DNA from: JABJPE01 sp036340215
GTDB lineage: Bacteria > Pseudomonadota > Gammaproteobacteria > Comchoanobacterales > Comchoanobacteraceae
Length of the DNA: 54,073 nucleotides
Assembly (NCBI GenBank): GCA_036340215.1
Contig: JAYYZF010000075.1
Span: 1 to 54,073 of the forward strand
Direction of reading: 5' to 3'
Shown: positions 1 to 7,779 of the stretch, piece by piece
Numbering within the stretch: position 1 is the first letter of the stretch
How the letters are laid out: each line of letters begins with the position of its first letter
Notes under the pieces: model-generated
What the model was told of the DNA's origin: nothing
The model's input: the letters and a program-made list of their open reading frames with translations, nothing else
Databases searched by the model: none
Position numbers and translations under genes: made by a program

Positions 1-186
1 TGCTGCTTTATTTGTGAAAGTTATAGCTAAAACTTCATCTATGTCTTCTTTTATATCTACTAATGCAGTTAAGTATCTTGTGATAAGGAGATGAGTTTTA
101 CCAGAGCCAGCTGGTGCCTGAATAATGAATGATTTACTAATATCTAATGCTTTAATTCGAGCCTCTGAATCAACGAGATTTTGCAT
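1..186 (-). CDS. AddA-like UvrD-family helicase, N-terminal fragment
   Basis: Reading leftwards from an ATG at 186, the first 62 codons are visible before the window ends. They encode an N-terminus with the superfamily 1 helicase Walker A motif APAGSGKTHLL, followed by a stretch matching motif Ia (AITFTNKAA). The opening (alternating DSEARIKALD then SFIIQAPAGSGKT) resembles the gammaproteobacterial UvrD/exonuclease V beta-like partner of AddB-type nucleases. It begins 6 bases after the stop of the upstream nuclease gene, so the two form an operon and probably a two-subunit helicase-nuclease that processes double-strand breaks for RecA loading. The rest of the gene lies outside the window, so the nuclease domain expected at its C-terminus cannot be checked. 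Confidence 0.85.
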   Translation of the reverse strand, partial: MQNLVDSEARIKALDISKSFIIQAPAGSGKTHLLITRYLTALVDIKEDIDEVLAITFTNKAA

Positions 187-192
187 TTACAG

Positions 193-2844
193 TTACTCCT
201 GATTTTTAAGTTCCCAAATGCGGCATAATCTTTGATACTCACAACTATAACATATAGATTTTACTGCTGGATTAAGAATTGTGGAACCATTAGAATAAGA
301 TCTTATCATTTCTGATATTTGAGTTTGCCAATAGTTCTCCAGATTTTGCCAATCTGAAAAGTAATTTTGATATTTTGTTTGAAGCCCATTAAAATAATGA
401 GACTCCTGCGTCAGACCAGAATAACAAACCTTTATGTGGTTAATTTTTATGAAACTGATAGCAGCTAGTTTATTTTTATAGTTAAGACTGTAAATTGGCA
501 TTTGTGGGTCTGATATCCGTTCACCAAACCAGGCTGCAGGACTGGCAACCCCAGTTTTATAGTCAAGAAGGATATATTCATTGTCGTTTATTTTATCAAT
601 CCGATCAATAACACATTTTATGGTGATGTCAGATACATTAATATTATGTTTATGCTCTATACTTGCAATAGAAAATTTAGGGCGTTCGCTCTCAAGTACA
701 AAGAATTCTTTTAACATTTTGCTAATTATATTAATCTCAGATTTTATGTAATTAGAATTTCCTGATCGAGGTTTATTCTGTAAGTATTTTTTGACTGTAG
801 ATTTTATCTTATTTTGAAGGAAATTTTGCTGTTCATCTGTTAATTCTTGTTGAGGTTGTGCTTTAAATTTTGTGAAGTAATTCTGTAGAATTTCATGAAC
901 TATTATGCCTTTATCTCTGGGATTTAGCCCTAAGTTAGCATCTGATATATCTTTCAAGCCTAACCTGAACTTTGCAAATCCACGAAAGTGACAGTTTTGA
1001 TGCTCCTTTATGTGATAAGTCCCTATTTTCTTTTCAGAGCCTGTTAGAGTTACGTGCTCTTCAACATTTTTTCTAATAGTATTTGAATTAAGCTTTTGTT
1101 TATGCTCGCATTGTGATATTTCTAAGAATTTCTTGGCCAATATATTATTTTCTTTGAAGAAGAGCTCCACAGGGTTTATGTTGTTTATATCTTTAGCACC
1201 ATCATTATTATAACTTATTACAACTTCCTCCTGTGACATGACCATATTTTTAATATTTGCTATATGCTTATTTTCTATTTCTTGGTGGTCGGTGTTATAT
1301 AAATTATATTTTTTATAAATGGCCTTAGGCAATAACCCTTGAGCTTTTTTTGTGGTATTTAGAGCTTGATCAAAGTTTGAGTACCATGCAAGCTTACAGG
1401 ACCTGCCAGGCGCTTCTTTATAATCATATACTTGAATTTTACAATCGTTATTTGACTTTTGAAACTTATAATTAGTTAGCAAATTTTTAAAGATAATATT
1501 TGCCTCAGATACTTGTATTGGCTGTTTAAATTCTTTGTAGCCTATCAATTGCTGCATTATTTCATAAGTTTTTTCTATTTCGTGTGAATTTATAGAATCG
1601 CTATTATACCAGCCGGATATACATAATAATTCACTTAAGTTCTCTATATATTCATGGAATATTACTTGATCTGGTATTGATTTTAGCTTTGTGAGAAACT
1701 TTTCAATTTGTCTTACAACTTCATCTTGTTCGGAGTTGAAGATATACAGTAAAATATCTGAAATAGTGACTTTTGTCATGAATACGTCATAATTTTCCCT
1801 TTCTTTTTTGAGTAGTTTTGCTAGTTTAATTTTTTTTAGCCCCATACTCTTAAACAAAAAAGGACTCTCAAAACAAGCTATGATATCGTTGAGCTGTACT
1901 TGTGGTGATATAAGTTGTGTTATATGTCCGATCGCATCAATGCTTGGATATGAGATGATACTTTGATTATTATTAAAGCTTATTACATGGTCTAAGTTAG
2001 AATTAGTGTGCTCTATAAAAGCATTATTTAGTGCTCTTTTTACTCTAAATATATTATTACTCAGATTTGGAACGAATATAGCAACTTTATCTTTGTTAGT
2101 ATTTTTTGATGAAATCCATTTTTTTGTTTCTTGGAAGTTATATTCATAATTATTTTCGTTTTTTAATAAAGTAATATTTTCCTCGAATTTTTGTATAGAT
2201 AAAAGTGAAATATCATGGGGGTCTTTTAAAAAATTAATAATTTTAAATGTTAATGGTGTTATTTCCTCTACTAATGGCAAGTCTAATATCAACTTGTCAG
2301 TTAAACTTACATATAATTCTTTCTTAAAATTAAGTAGTTCTTGCAAAAAATGATTATCGTCAGTCATGTTTTGTTGAGATAATTGATCTCTATATTCATT
2401 ATAAATTCTACTTAACTTAATATCAGGTCCTAATAAGATATCTTTAATATCCGAAAACTTAATTTCCCATTTAATTATTTCATCAAATGTTTTTATCAGT
2501 TTATGGCTAAGAGCAATGATTTCATGACAATCAACCTGTTTTAGATGGTTTTTCAATATATATATTAACGATAGTTGCTTATGCTGTTTGCTTACAATTA
2601 TTTTTCTTCCAAGTAAGTCTTCATATAACTTTTTAAGCCAAGCATATATCGGTAGCACCTTAGGAATTTCACAAATTGTGGGGTTATGTTTAAGTTTATT
2701 TTTTATGAGTAAATTCAGGTAGTAATTAGCTTTATTTTGAGACAAAGTTAACAAGGTATAATTATTCTTGTACATAGTTAGCTCATCTAATGAAATTACA
2801 TTCTTATAATGATTTTCAAGATGTATGGTTCTGTGTGTAAGCAT
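193..2844 (-). CDS. AddB-like double-strand break repair nuclease (PD-(D/E)XK)
   Basis: An 883-residue protein with a degenerate helicase-like N-terminal half and a C-terminal PD-(D/E)XK nuclease. Visible nuclease elements are GIIVHEIL, then DRIDKI followed by LLDYKTG (Asp761, Lys763) and a downstream QMPIY (Gln781). Cysteines at 865, 868 and 874 (CYSCEYQRLC), with an earlier Cys in NCHFRGF just before the nuclease domain, fit the iron-sulfur staple of AddB-type nucleases. The family I recognise is the gammaproteobacterial 'probable DNA repair protein' partner of an AddA-like helicase, which follows 6 bases downstream. No convincing Shine-Dalgarno precedes the ATG at 2844; the in-frame ATG 23 codons later is a possible alternative start. 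The identification is firm for the nuclease domain and less so for the N-terminal half. Confidence 0.85.
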   Translation of the reverse strand: MLTHRTIHLENHYKNVISLDELTMYKNNYTLLTLSQNKANYYLNLLIKNKLKHNPTICEIPKVLPIYAWLKKLYEDLLGRKIIVSKQHKQLSLIYILKNHLKQVDCHEIIALSHKLIKTFDEIIKWEIKFSDIKDILLGPDIKLSRIYNEYRDQLSQQNMTDDNHFLQELLNFKKELYVSLTDKLILDLPLVEEITPLTFKIINFLKDPHDISLLSIQKFEENITLLKNENNYEYNFQETKKWISSKNTNKDKVAIFVPNLSNNIFRVKRALNNAFIEHTNSNLDHVISFNNNQSIISYPSIDAIGHITQLISPQVQLNDIIACFESPFLFKSMGLKKIKLAKLLKKERENYDVFMTKVTISDILLYIFNSEQDEVVRQIEKFLTKLKSIPDQVIFHEYIENLSELLCISGWYNSDSINSHEIEKTYEIMQQLIGYKEFKQPIQVSEANIIFKNLLTNYKFQKSNNDCKIQVYDYKEAPGRSCKLAWYSNFDQALNTTKKAQGLLPKAIYKKYNLYNTDHQEIENKHIANIKNMVMSQEEVVISYNNDGAKDINNINPVELFFKENNILAKKFLEISQCEHKQKLNSNTIRKNVEEHVTLTGSEKKIGTYHIKEHQNCHFRGFAKFRLGLKDISDANLGLNPRDKGIIVHEILQNYFTKFKAQPQQELTDEQQNFLQNKIKSTVKKYLQNKPRSGNSNYIKSEINIISKMLKEFFVLESERPKFSIASIEHKHNINVSDITIKCVIDRIDKINDNEYILLDYKTGVASPAAWFGERISDPQMPIYSLNYKNKLAAISFIKINHIKVCYSGLTQESHYFNGLQTKYQNYFSDWQNLENYWQTQISEMIRSYSNGSTILNPAVKSICYSCEYQRLCRIWELKNQE

Positions 2845-2871
2845 ATGATTTTACTTGCATTTAAAATTGGT

Positions 2872-2886
2872 GTTCAAATATTGAAC
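2872..2886. repeat. Palindrome GTTCAAATATTGAAC upstream of the addB-like gene
   Basis: Two 6-base arms (GTTCAA and TTGAAC) flank ATA, 28 bases before the nuclease start codon. This has the size and placement of an operator for a dimeric repressor. The GTTC half-site and 7-base spacing equal those of the lexA operator at 40338, but here the second half is inverted, so LexA binding is only a possibility. Confidence 0.4.
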
Positions 2887-2949
2887 AATGTGTTTTTGTG
2901 CTATATTTTATCGGTGTTTGCGGGTGATAAATGTATCTTATTAACAAAC

Positions 2950-2972
2950 TTATCCACAGAAAATGTGGGTAA
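2950..2972. promoter_or_regulatory. DnaA box TTATCCACA with inverted near-copy
   Basis: TTATCCACA at 2950-2958 is a perfect match to the strong DnaA box. Five bases later TGTGGGTAA (2964-2972) is its inverted copy with one mismatch (TTACCCACA). The two could bind DnaA, or form a 9-pair RNA hairpin with one U-G pair and a GAAAA loop when transcribed rightwards. No T-run follows, so it is not an intrinsic terminator. Function undecided. Confidence 0.45.
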
Positions 2973-3143
2973 AATTAACTGCATTTCAAAACAAGCACTT
3001 AGGTGATTTTACATCTTTGTGGGGAAGAATAAAACACAATATCAATGGATTTTTATATAAGTAATTAAGATAAGTATTTTTAAGATAATATAAAATGATT
3101 TATTATCTAAACAAGGTAATATTTATATTACGTATGTTTAGTA

Positions 3144-3158
3144 AAAAATTTAAACGGA
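3144..3158 (+). promoter_or_regulatory. Leader motif AAAAATTTAAACGGA before the DUF4116-like gene
   Basis: The ACGGA end lies 6 bases before the ATG at 3165 and is the only Shine-Dalgarno-like sequence there (one mismatch to AGGA). Almost the same sequence, with one extra T, stands at the same distance before the gene at 45466. Confidence 0.35.
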
Positions 3159-3164
3159 TTTATT

Positions 3165-4238
3165 ATGAGGTCACCAGTATTTGATTCTATTATAAGAGAA
3201 TCGTCAGATAATATATTATTTAAGGAAATATATGTTCGTAGGCAGATGAATTTAGGAGCAATGTCATTTAAAACAATAAAAGATAGTGATGATGATATAA
3301 ATGAAAGCAGTACTAATCTTTCAGATTATTATGATGATGAGGACATACAGTTAGAAGCTGTCTTACATAATGCAATAGAGCTTGAGTATATGCTTTCAGA
3401 TTTTAGTCCTTCATTCGAAGTTATAAAAGTTGCAGTAGTCAAAGAACCTTTGCTGTATGATAAGTTATCTTCTGCGCTACAGTTGTTATACGATGAGTAC
3501 TTATTACCAATAGCAGACATGAAAAAAAAATTTATAATGGATGCAATTGCACTTGTTCGTGTTAATGGATTACTCTTAAAAAGCTTAAGTTATGATATTA
3601 GATCCAATGAAACTGTGCAAAAATATGCTGTTCTAAATAATGCCACTGCGCTACAATTTGCAATTAATCCGACTTTAGAGGTAATAAAGCTTGCTTGGCT
3701 AAAGAATAATGGTGTTGTTGATATTAAATATCAGGAAGAATTAACGAGTTTTCTCATTAGAGATAAGCTGCTTTTAAGATTTTTTTTGCAACACTATCCA
3801 GATGCTACTATATTTTCTAAATTTGATAGCAATTTTCTTAATTCCCCAGAAGAAATAGCGCCACTTTGTTCTTATACTTTCACAAGTAATGCCTGTATGC
3901 TTGCTTTTGTGGGAGAATTAGTAAGAAAACATAAGGGCATTATTGCATTACGAGTTTTACTTAATCCAGCAGAAATAGCTCATATACATGAGGAGCTTAT
4001 CCCGGATAGAGATTTTATTAAGCTTTTGCTGAAATTAAACCCAAAAGCTTTGGGTTATTTGCCAGAAAACTATCGCAAAGATGAAGAGATTGTCAATTCT
4101 GTTAAGGAAATGGATCCAACCGCCGCATGTTTTTCCTTGTTGCCCCAGGATGTTGAGTATTATGGGGATTTTTCTAGAAAAGAAAATGTTGATAGTGTTT
4201 TCGCTACAGGTCCAAGTGTTTTTAAAAATATCCCATGA
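3165..4238 (+). CDS. DUF4116-like repeat protein, candidate effector
   Basis: A 357-residue soluble protein without signal peptide or membrane segment. The N-terminal ~60 residues are acidic and low in order (Asp/Ser/Asn-rich), and the rest is helical. At least two segments look like the roughly 45-residue DUF4116 repeat: one around residues 125-170 (ending NNATALQFA) and one around 288-335 (LLLKLNPKALGYLPENYR then KDEEIVNSVKEMDP). The repeat pattern is a residue-to-residue 'previous turn predicts the next' helical array seen in proteins of amoeba- and protist-associated bacteria, including Legionella relatives. Its biochemical role is unknown. It stands alone between divergent and convergent neighbours. 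A secreted effector role is an inference from family distribution only. Confidence 0.65.
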   Translation: MRSPVFDSIIRESSDNILFKEIYVRRQMNLGAMSFKTIKDSDDDINESSTNLSDYYDDEDIQLEAVLHNAIELEYMLSDFSPSFEVIKVAVVKEPLLYDKLSSALQLLYDEYLLPIADMKKKFIMDAIALVRVNGLLLKSLSYDIRSNETVQKYAVLNNATALQFAINPTLEVIKLAWLKNNGVVDIKYQEELTSFLIRDKLLLRFFLQHYPDATIFSKFDSNFLNSPEEIAPLCSYTFTSNACMLAFVGELVRKHKGIIALRVLLNPAEIAHIHEELIPDRDFIKLLLKLNPKALGYLPENYRKDEEIVNSVKEMDPTAACFSLLPQDVEYYGDFSRKENVDSVFATGPSVFKNIP

Positions 4239-4324
4239 AAACTCTGACGTAAATTATTATTTATAAAAGATAATCCAAAACACTCTGCTTTTAGTATTCT
4301 TTTTCCTAAGTAAATAGATCATCC

Positions 4325-5740
4325 TTATTTCTTGTTTTCAACGCTTTTAAATGAAACAGTTACAACTAAGCCAGATTCAGCCTCGCTATTATCATTGATA
4401 ACAATATCAGCACTATGAATATCTACAATTTGTTTAACTATACTTAACCCCAGCCCACTTCCTGTAGCTTTTGACCCAATAACACGGAAGAAGCGCTCGA
4501 ATATTCTTTCTTTGAATTCTGCAGCAACTCCTGGGCCATTATCTTGCACTATCAGTTTAATTTTCTTATCTGATCTAAGTATTTTAATTGTAACTAGGCC
4601 ATTTTCCTGTGTATATTTAACGGCATTATCTACAAGGTTTCTTATAAGGATGCCCAAAGCTGTACTATTACCTTTAACAAAATATCTTGATTCATCTACT
4701 TCAAGCTCTAAGTTGATATTTTTTGAAATAGCTAGTGGTACAATGTCTGCGACTATATCACGTGTAAGCTCAACAATATTTATAGATGTATTTTCGTTGA
4801 TTGTAGACTCAGGTACCATTCGGCTTAAAGTTAAAAGTTGCTGGATAACATGTGTGCTTCTATCTACAGACAAAATCAGCTTATTAATAGCTTCCTCACG
4901 CGTTTTTTCATTCTTAGCTTGGAGAGCTACTTGCGCCTGTGTACTAATCGCAGCAAGTGGTGTTTTAAGTTCATGCGCAGCATCGGCAGCAAACCTTTTT
5001 TCACGGAAGAAAGCCTGTGATAATCTATCAAACAGACCATTTAACTCTTTTATCAAGGGAATAATTTCTTGTGGAATATTATCTAATGATATAGGTGTAA
5101 GCTTATTTCTACCTCGTTCTTTGAGTTCCTCAGTTGTGGAGATAATGCTTTGGAGACCTCGTCCAACTATAATCCAGATTAGAAGGCCAAGGAATGGATA
5201 GATAATCATCATAATTGTTACAGAGTCTTCTGTTATTTTCTTTTCCAAAGTTACTCTGAAATCATGTCTCTGCATTACCATGATAAATATATTCTTCTTG
5301 TCATCTATTATAGAGAATGTCCGCCATGGTTTGCCATCGTGCCAGATCATATCAAATCCGGTTTTTTTACTATGAAACTTTATTTTGGGGGCTGCATATG
5401 AATGAAGAATTAATTCGTCCTCATCATTCCATACTTGGAATTGAATACTTTTTAGAAGTGTATTAAGTGTTTTTACTTGTTGATTTATATCATAGTTTAT
5501 ATGGGTTAAGAAGTTTGGTACCTCGTCTATACTCTGTTGAATTTCCATTATTTCATCATTGCTTGCTTCTTCATCAAGAAAGGCCTGGATTGTGTAGGCA
5601 GATAGAGTAAGTTGTGAGTCAAGATGAGTTTGAAACTCGGTATGCTCAAGAAAAATATTACCTATTATAGCGAGAGAGGTAGAGAGAGTAACACTTAGTA
5701 GCAGATTTACTAAGAGAAATGTTCGAATTGAGGTGATCAT
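4325..5740 (-). CDS. Sensor histidine kinase, QseC/PmrB type
   Basis: A 471-residue inner-membrane kinase: one membrane segment at about residues 8-28, a ~145-residue periplasmic sensor, a second segment near 174-193, a HAMP linker, the dimerisation domain with His256 in AADAAHELKTPLAAIS, and a C-terminal ATPase domain (N box RNLVDNAVKYT, G1 DNGPGV, G2 GSGLGLSIV). All catalytic boxes are intact. Its start overlaps the stop of the response-regulator gene by 4 bases (ATGA), so the pair is translationally coupled and is one signalling unit. The domain order is that of QseC/PmrB, whose Legionella and Coxiella relatives control Dot/Icm effector genes. The signal sensed here cannot be read from the sequence. 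Confidence 0.92.
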   Translation of the reverse strand: MITSIRTFLLVNLLLSVTLSTSLAIIGNIFLEHTEFQTHLDSQLTLSAYTIQAFLDEEASNDEIMEIQQSIDEVPNFLTHINYDINQQVKTLNTLLKSIQFQVWNDEDELILHSYAAPKIKFHSKKTGFDMIWHDGKPWRTFSIIDDKKNIFIMVMQRHDFRVTLEKKITEDSVTIMMIIYPFLGLLIWIIVGRGLQSIISTTEELKERGRNKLTPISLDNIPQEIIPLIKELNGLFDRLSQAFFREKRFAADAAHELKTPLAAISTQAQVALQAKNEKTREEAINKLILSVDRSTHVIQQLLTLSRMVPESTINENTSINIVELTRDIVADIVPLAISKNINLELEVDESRYFVKGNSTALGILIRNLVDNAVKYTQENGLVTIKILRSDKKIKLIVQDNGPGVAAEFKERIFERFFRVIGSKATGSGLGLSIVKQIVDIHSADIVINDNSEAESGLVVTVSFKSVENKK

Positions 5741-6402
5741 TTATTTTCTTCGATAATATAGCCAACTCCTCTAATGGTCCTTATTTTTATATTAGTACCT
5801 AATTTTTTTCTGAGGTTATGAATATGTACTTCAATAGCATTACTATCTACATCATCTCCCCAGCCATATATTGACTGTGTAAGAATATCTCTTGAGATTA
5901 CTTTTCCAGGCATTTCAATTAGCTTTAAAAGCAAGGAAAATTCTCTTCTCGATAAGTTTTCTTCGATTCCATCGATAAATAGCTTGTGACCTGCGGTGTC
6001 AAGTTTGACATTTCCTAGTATAATTTCTGAGTTGTTTGAGCCTGTGACCCTACGCTGACATGCTCTGATTCTTGCACATAGCTCTTTTAGCTCAAATGGT
6101 TTTGTTAAGTAGTCATCAGCTCCAGCATCTAAGCCGGCTACTCTATCTTCTAGGGTATCTCTAGCTGTGAGAATTATCACAGGAGTTTTAATGTTACTCG
6201 CTCTAGTTGTTTTTAAAACTTCGATACCGTCCTTCTTCGGTAGCCCTAGATCTAGGACTATTATGTCAAAGTGCTCAAATTTAATAGCCTGGATAGCGCT
6301 ATAGCCATCTTTAACCCAATCAACTGTGTAATTATTTTCTTTGAGGCCAGTTGAGATTCCATCTCCAAGGAGTTGGTCGTCCTCTACAAGCAAAATTCTC
6401 AT
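5737..6402 (-). CDS. OmpR/PhoB-family response regulator, QseB/PmrA type
   Basis: A 221-residue regulator with a receiver domain (residues 1-118: acidic pocket EDD at 7-9, phosphoacceptor Asp51 in VLDLGLP, Thr and Lys switch residues in ILTARD and LTKPFE) and a winged-helix DNA-binding domain (about 125-218, ending RTIRGVGYII). It is first in a two-gene operon with the kinase at 4325 and is expected to be phosphorylated by it. A good sigma70 promoter lies just upstream, and an AGGAG-type ribosome site precedes the ATG. QseB and PmrA are the closest subfamily names; which one fits better cannot be decided by eye. Confidence 0.93.
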   Translation of the reverse strand: MRILLVEDDQLLGDGISTGLKENNYTVDWVKDGYSAIQAIKFEHFDIIVLDLGLPKKDGIEVLKTTRASNIKTPVIILTARDTLEDRVAGLDAGADDYLTKPFELKELCARIRACQRRVTGSNNSEIILGNVKLDTAGHKLFIDGIEENLSRREFSLLLKLIEMPGKVISRDILTQSIYGWGDDVDSNAIEVHIHNLRKKLGTNIKIRTIRGVGYIIEENK

Positions 6403-6428
6403 TTATATCTCCTGAATAATCATGCCTA

Positions 6429-6458
6429 ATTATAGCACTTACCTAAAAAAAATGTTAA
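6429..6458 (-). promoter_or_regulatory. Sigma70 promoter of the two-component operon
   Basis: Read on the minus strand: TTAACA (-35, 5 of 6 consensus bases), an 18-base spacer and TATAAT (-10, perfect), ending 26 bases before the regulator's ATG. Confidence 0.65.
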
Positions 6459-6585
6459 ATAATTTGTCTTCTTTATATCATTTATTAGAGTTTGGTCGTA
6501 TGTGGTGTGTTTTTTTTTTGCATTATTTTGTTTGTATACAGAATAGTTTTGATGAATATGATTTAACTTTCATTTTCTAAGTTTG

Positions 6586-7770
6586 TTACAGTCGCATGCC
6601 TGGTGAATTTATCTTTGTTTCACTGATGTTATTTTTGTATGAATGTTTAATAAAATCACTTATTTCTTTATTTATATCTTTCGTCCTGGTACTAACACCT
6701 GATAGTTTTTTATCTGCCGGTATTTGGGACATTATATAGCTTGCTTCTTTCTTATTAAAAGCCTCATCCTTTCCTTCTAAGCAGTTGTTTATTTGCTTGG
6801 CTATTGGTTGTTTATCAATTTCTCTCGTATTAGCAGATTTAGTCACGATAGTTACAATCATGGTTTTTAAATCATTTATATTTATAGTTTTTGATGTTTG
6901 TGGACCTTCAAGATGTGATGCTAAGCGAGCTATAAAGTCATCTGTAAGATCAATTTCTCCATTTCTTATTTCACTTTTTATGTTTTTTAGAACATCACTT
7001 ACGGCTGTGTTCGAGATATAAATTTCATGGTCAATATCACGTTCAAATAAACCATCATGCCCGGTATGGATGGTTAATAATGACTGAGGCAGAAGTGTAA
7101 CACTTTCAATGTAAGGATTATTTTGTGGAGCTTCTACTTGATATAAACTACTTATGCCTTCAGTTATTCTATCATTAAGCCTATTTTCAAGGGGTATAGA
7201 GCGATAGAAAAACTTTGTAGCTAAAGTTCCAATGCCTGCTACTAAACCTAGAAGCGGTATAGCGGCAAAAGGTGAACCTAGTGTTCCGGCGACTATTAAT
7301 GCTATGAAGCATGCTCCTGTAAAAACTAATGCATTTACAGATGTAATACGGTCAACCAAACCATTCACTTCAGTTCTATTTATATTATCAAGCTTATCAA
7401 TTATTTTTTCTACTACTTTTGCTACTATAATATCATCCCTATGATATTTCTCTGGATTTTTAATTAGATCTTTAAACCCTTCTTTTAACTCATTTTCATT
7501 TATTAGAACTGAAGATTTTTCTAACAACTCATTATTGGTGAGCCCAGTAATGTCATCGCTAAAGTATTTATTATCTTTTGCTATTAAATTATCCAAAGTT
7601 ATGGCTTTATTATTCCTTATTATTTCTAGAGTATCACCAGAAAGACGCTGGTAAAGTAAGGCATGGATGGCCAGAACCTCCATAATTGGGCCATAAAGTA
7701 GTGTGTTTTTGTCAAGAACCTTCTCCATTTTTAAGATATGTCGCATTATTTTTTGTTTGTTAGTATCCAT
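6586..7770 (-). CDS. Membrane-hairpin protein of unknown function
   Basis: A 394-residue protein I do not recognise. It has a hydrophilic, helix-rich N-terminal half, two adjacent membrane segments at about residues 147-165 and 169-188 separated by only a few residues, and a ~200-residue hydrophilic C-terminal part. No signal peptide or enzyme motif is visible. It starts 9 bases after the stop of the gene at 7780, so both are probably co-transcribed. The neighbour has the same plan, and both carry a similar-looking stretch after the hairpin (TIHTGHDGLFERDIDHE here, VMTGGTEHDPDTEVE there), which hints at distant duplication. The short paired hairpin inside a soluble protein is common in effectors that insert in host membranes, but nothing proves secretion. 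Confidence 0.7.
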   Translation of the reverse strand: MDTNKQKIMRHILKMEKVLDKNTLLYGPIMEVLAIHALLYQRLSGDTLEIIRNNKAITLDNLIAKDNKYFSDDITGLTNNELLEKSSVLINENELKEGFKDLIKNPEKYHRDDIIVAKVVEKIIDKLDNINRTEVNGLVDRITSVNALVFTGACFIALIVAGTLGSPFAAIPLLGLVAGIGTLATKFFYRSIPLENRLNDRITEGISSLYQVEAPQNNPYIESVTLLPQSLLTIHTGHDGLFERDIDHEIYISNTAVSDVLKNIKSEIRNGEIDLTDDFIARLASHLEGPQTSKTININDLKTMIVTIVTKSANTREIDKQPIAKQINNCLEGKDEAFNKKEASYIMSQIPADKKLSGVSTRTKDINKEISDFIKHSYKNNISETKINSPGMRL

Positions 7771-7779
7771 ATCATTTCC

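Larger units (their letters stand above)
2845..3164. other. 320-base intergenic region between divergent genes
   Basis: No credible gene: a 65-codon frame on the plus strand at 2809-3006 overlaps the start of the nuclease gene and encodes nothing recognisable. The segment separates two divergent genes, so it should hold two promoters. It contains a near-perfect palindrome (2872-2886), a perfect DnaA box with an inverted near-copy (2950-2972), and a very AT-rich stretch from about 3050 to 3135. I see no tRNA and no clear terminator. Confidence 0.6.

Noticed and set aside
2809..3006. 65-codon plus-strand frame between the nuclease and DUF4116-like genes
   Set aside because: It overlaps the start of a well-supported gene, has no ribosome site and encodes no recognisable segment.
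4512..5201. 229-codon frame opposite the histidine kinase
   Set aside because: Lies wholly inside a kinase with all its motifs; low-complexity Ser/Leu translation typical of an antisense shadow.
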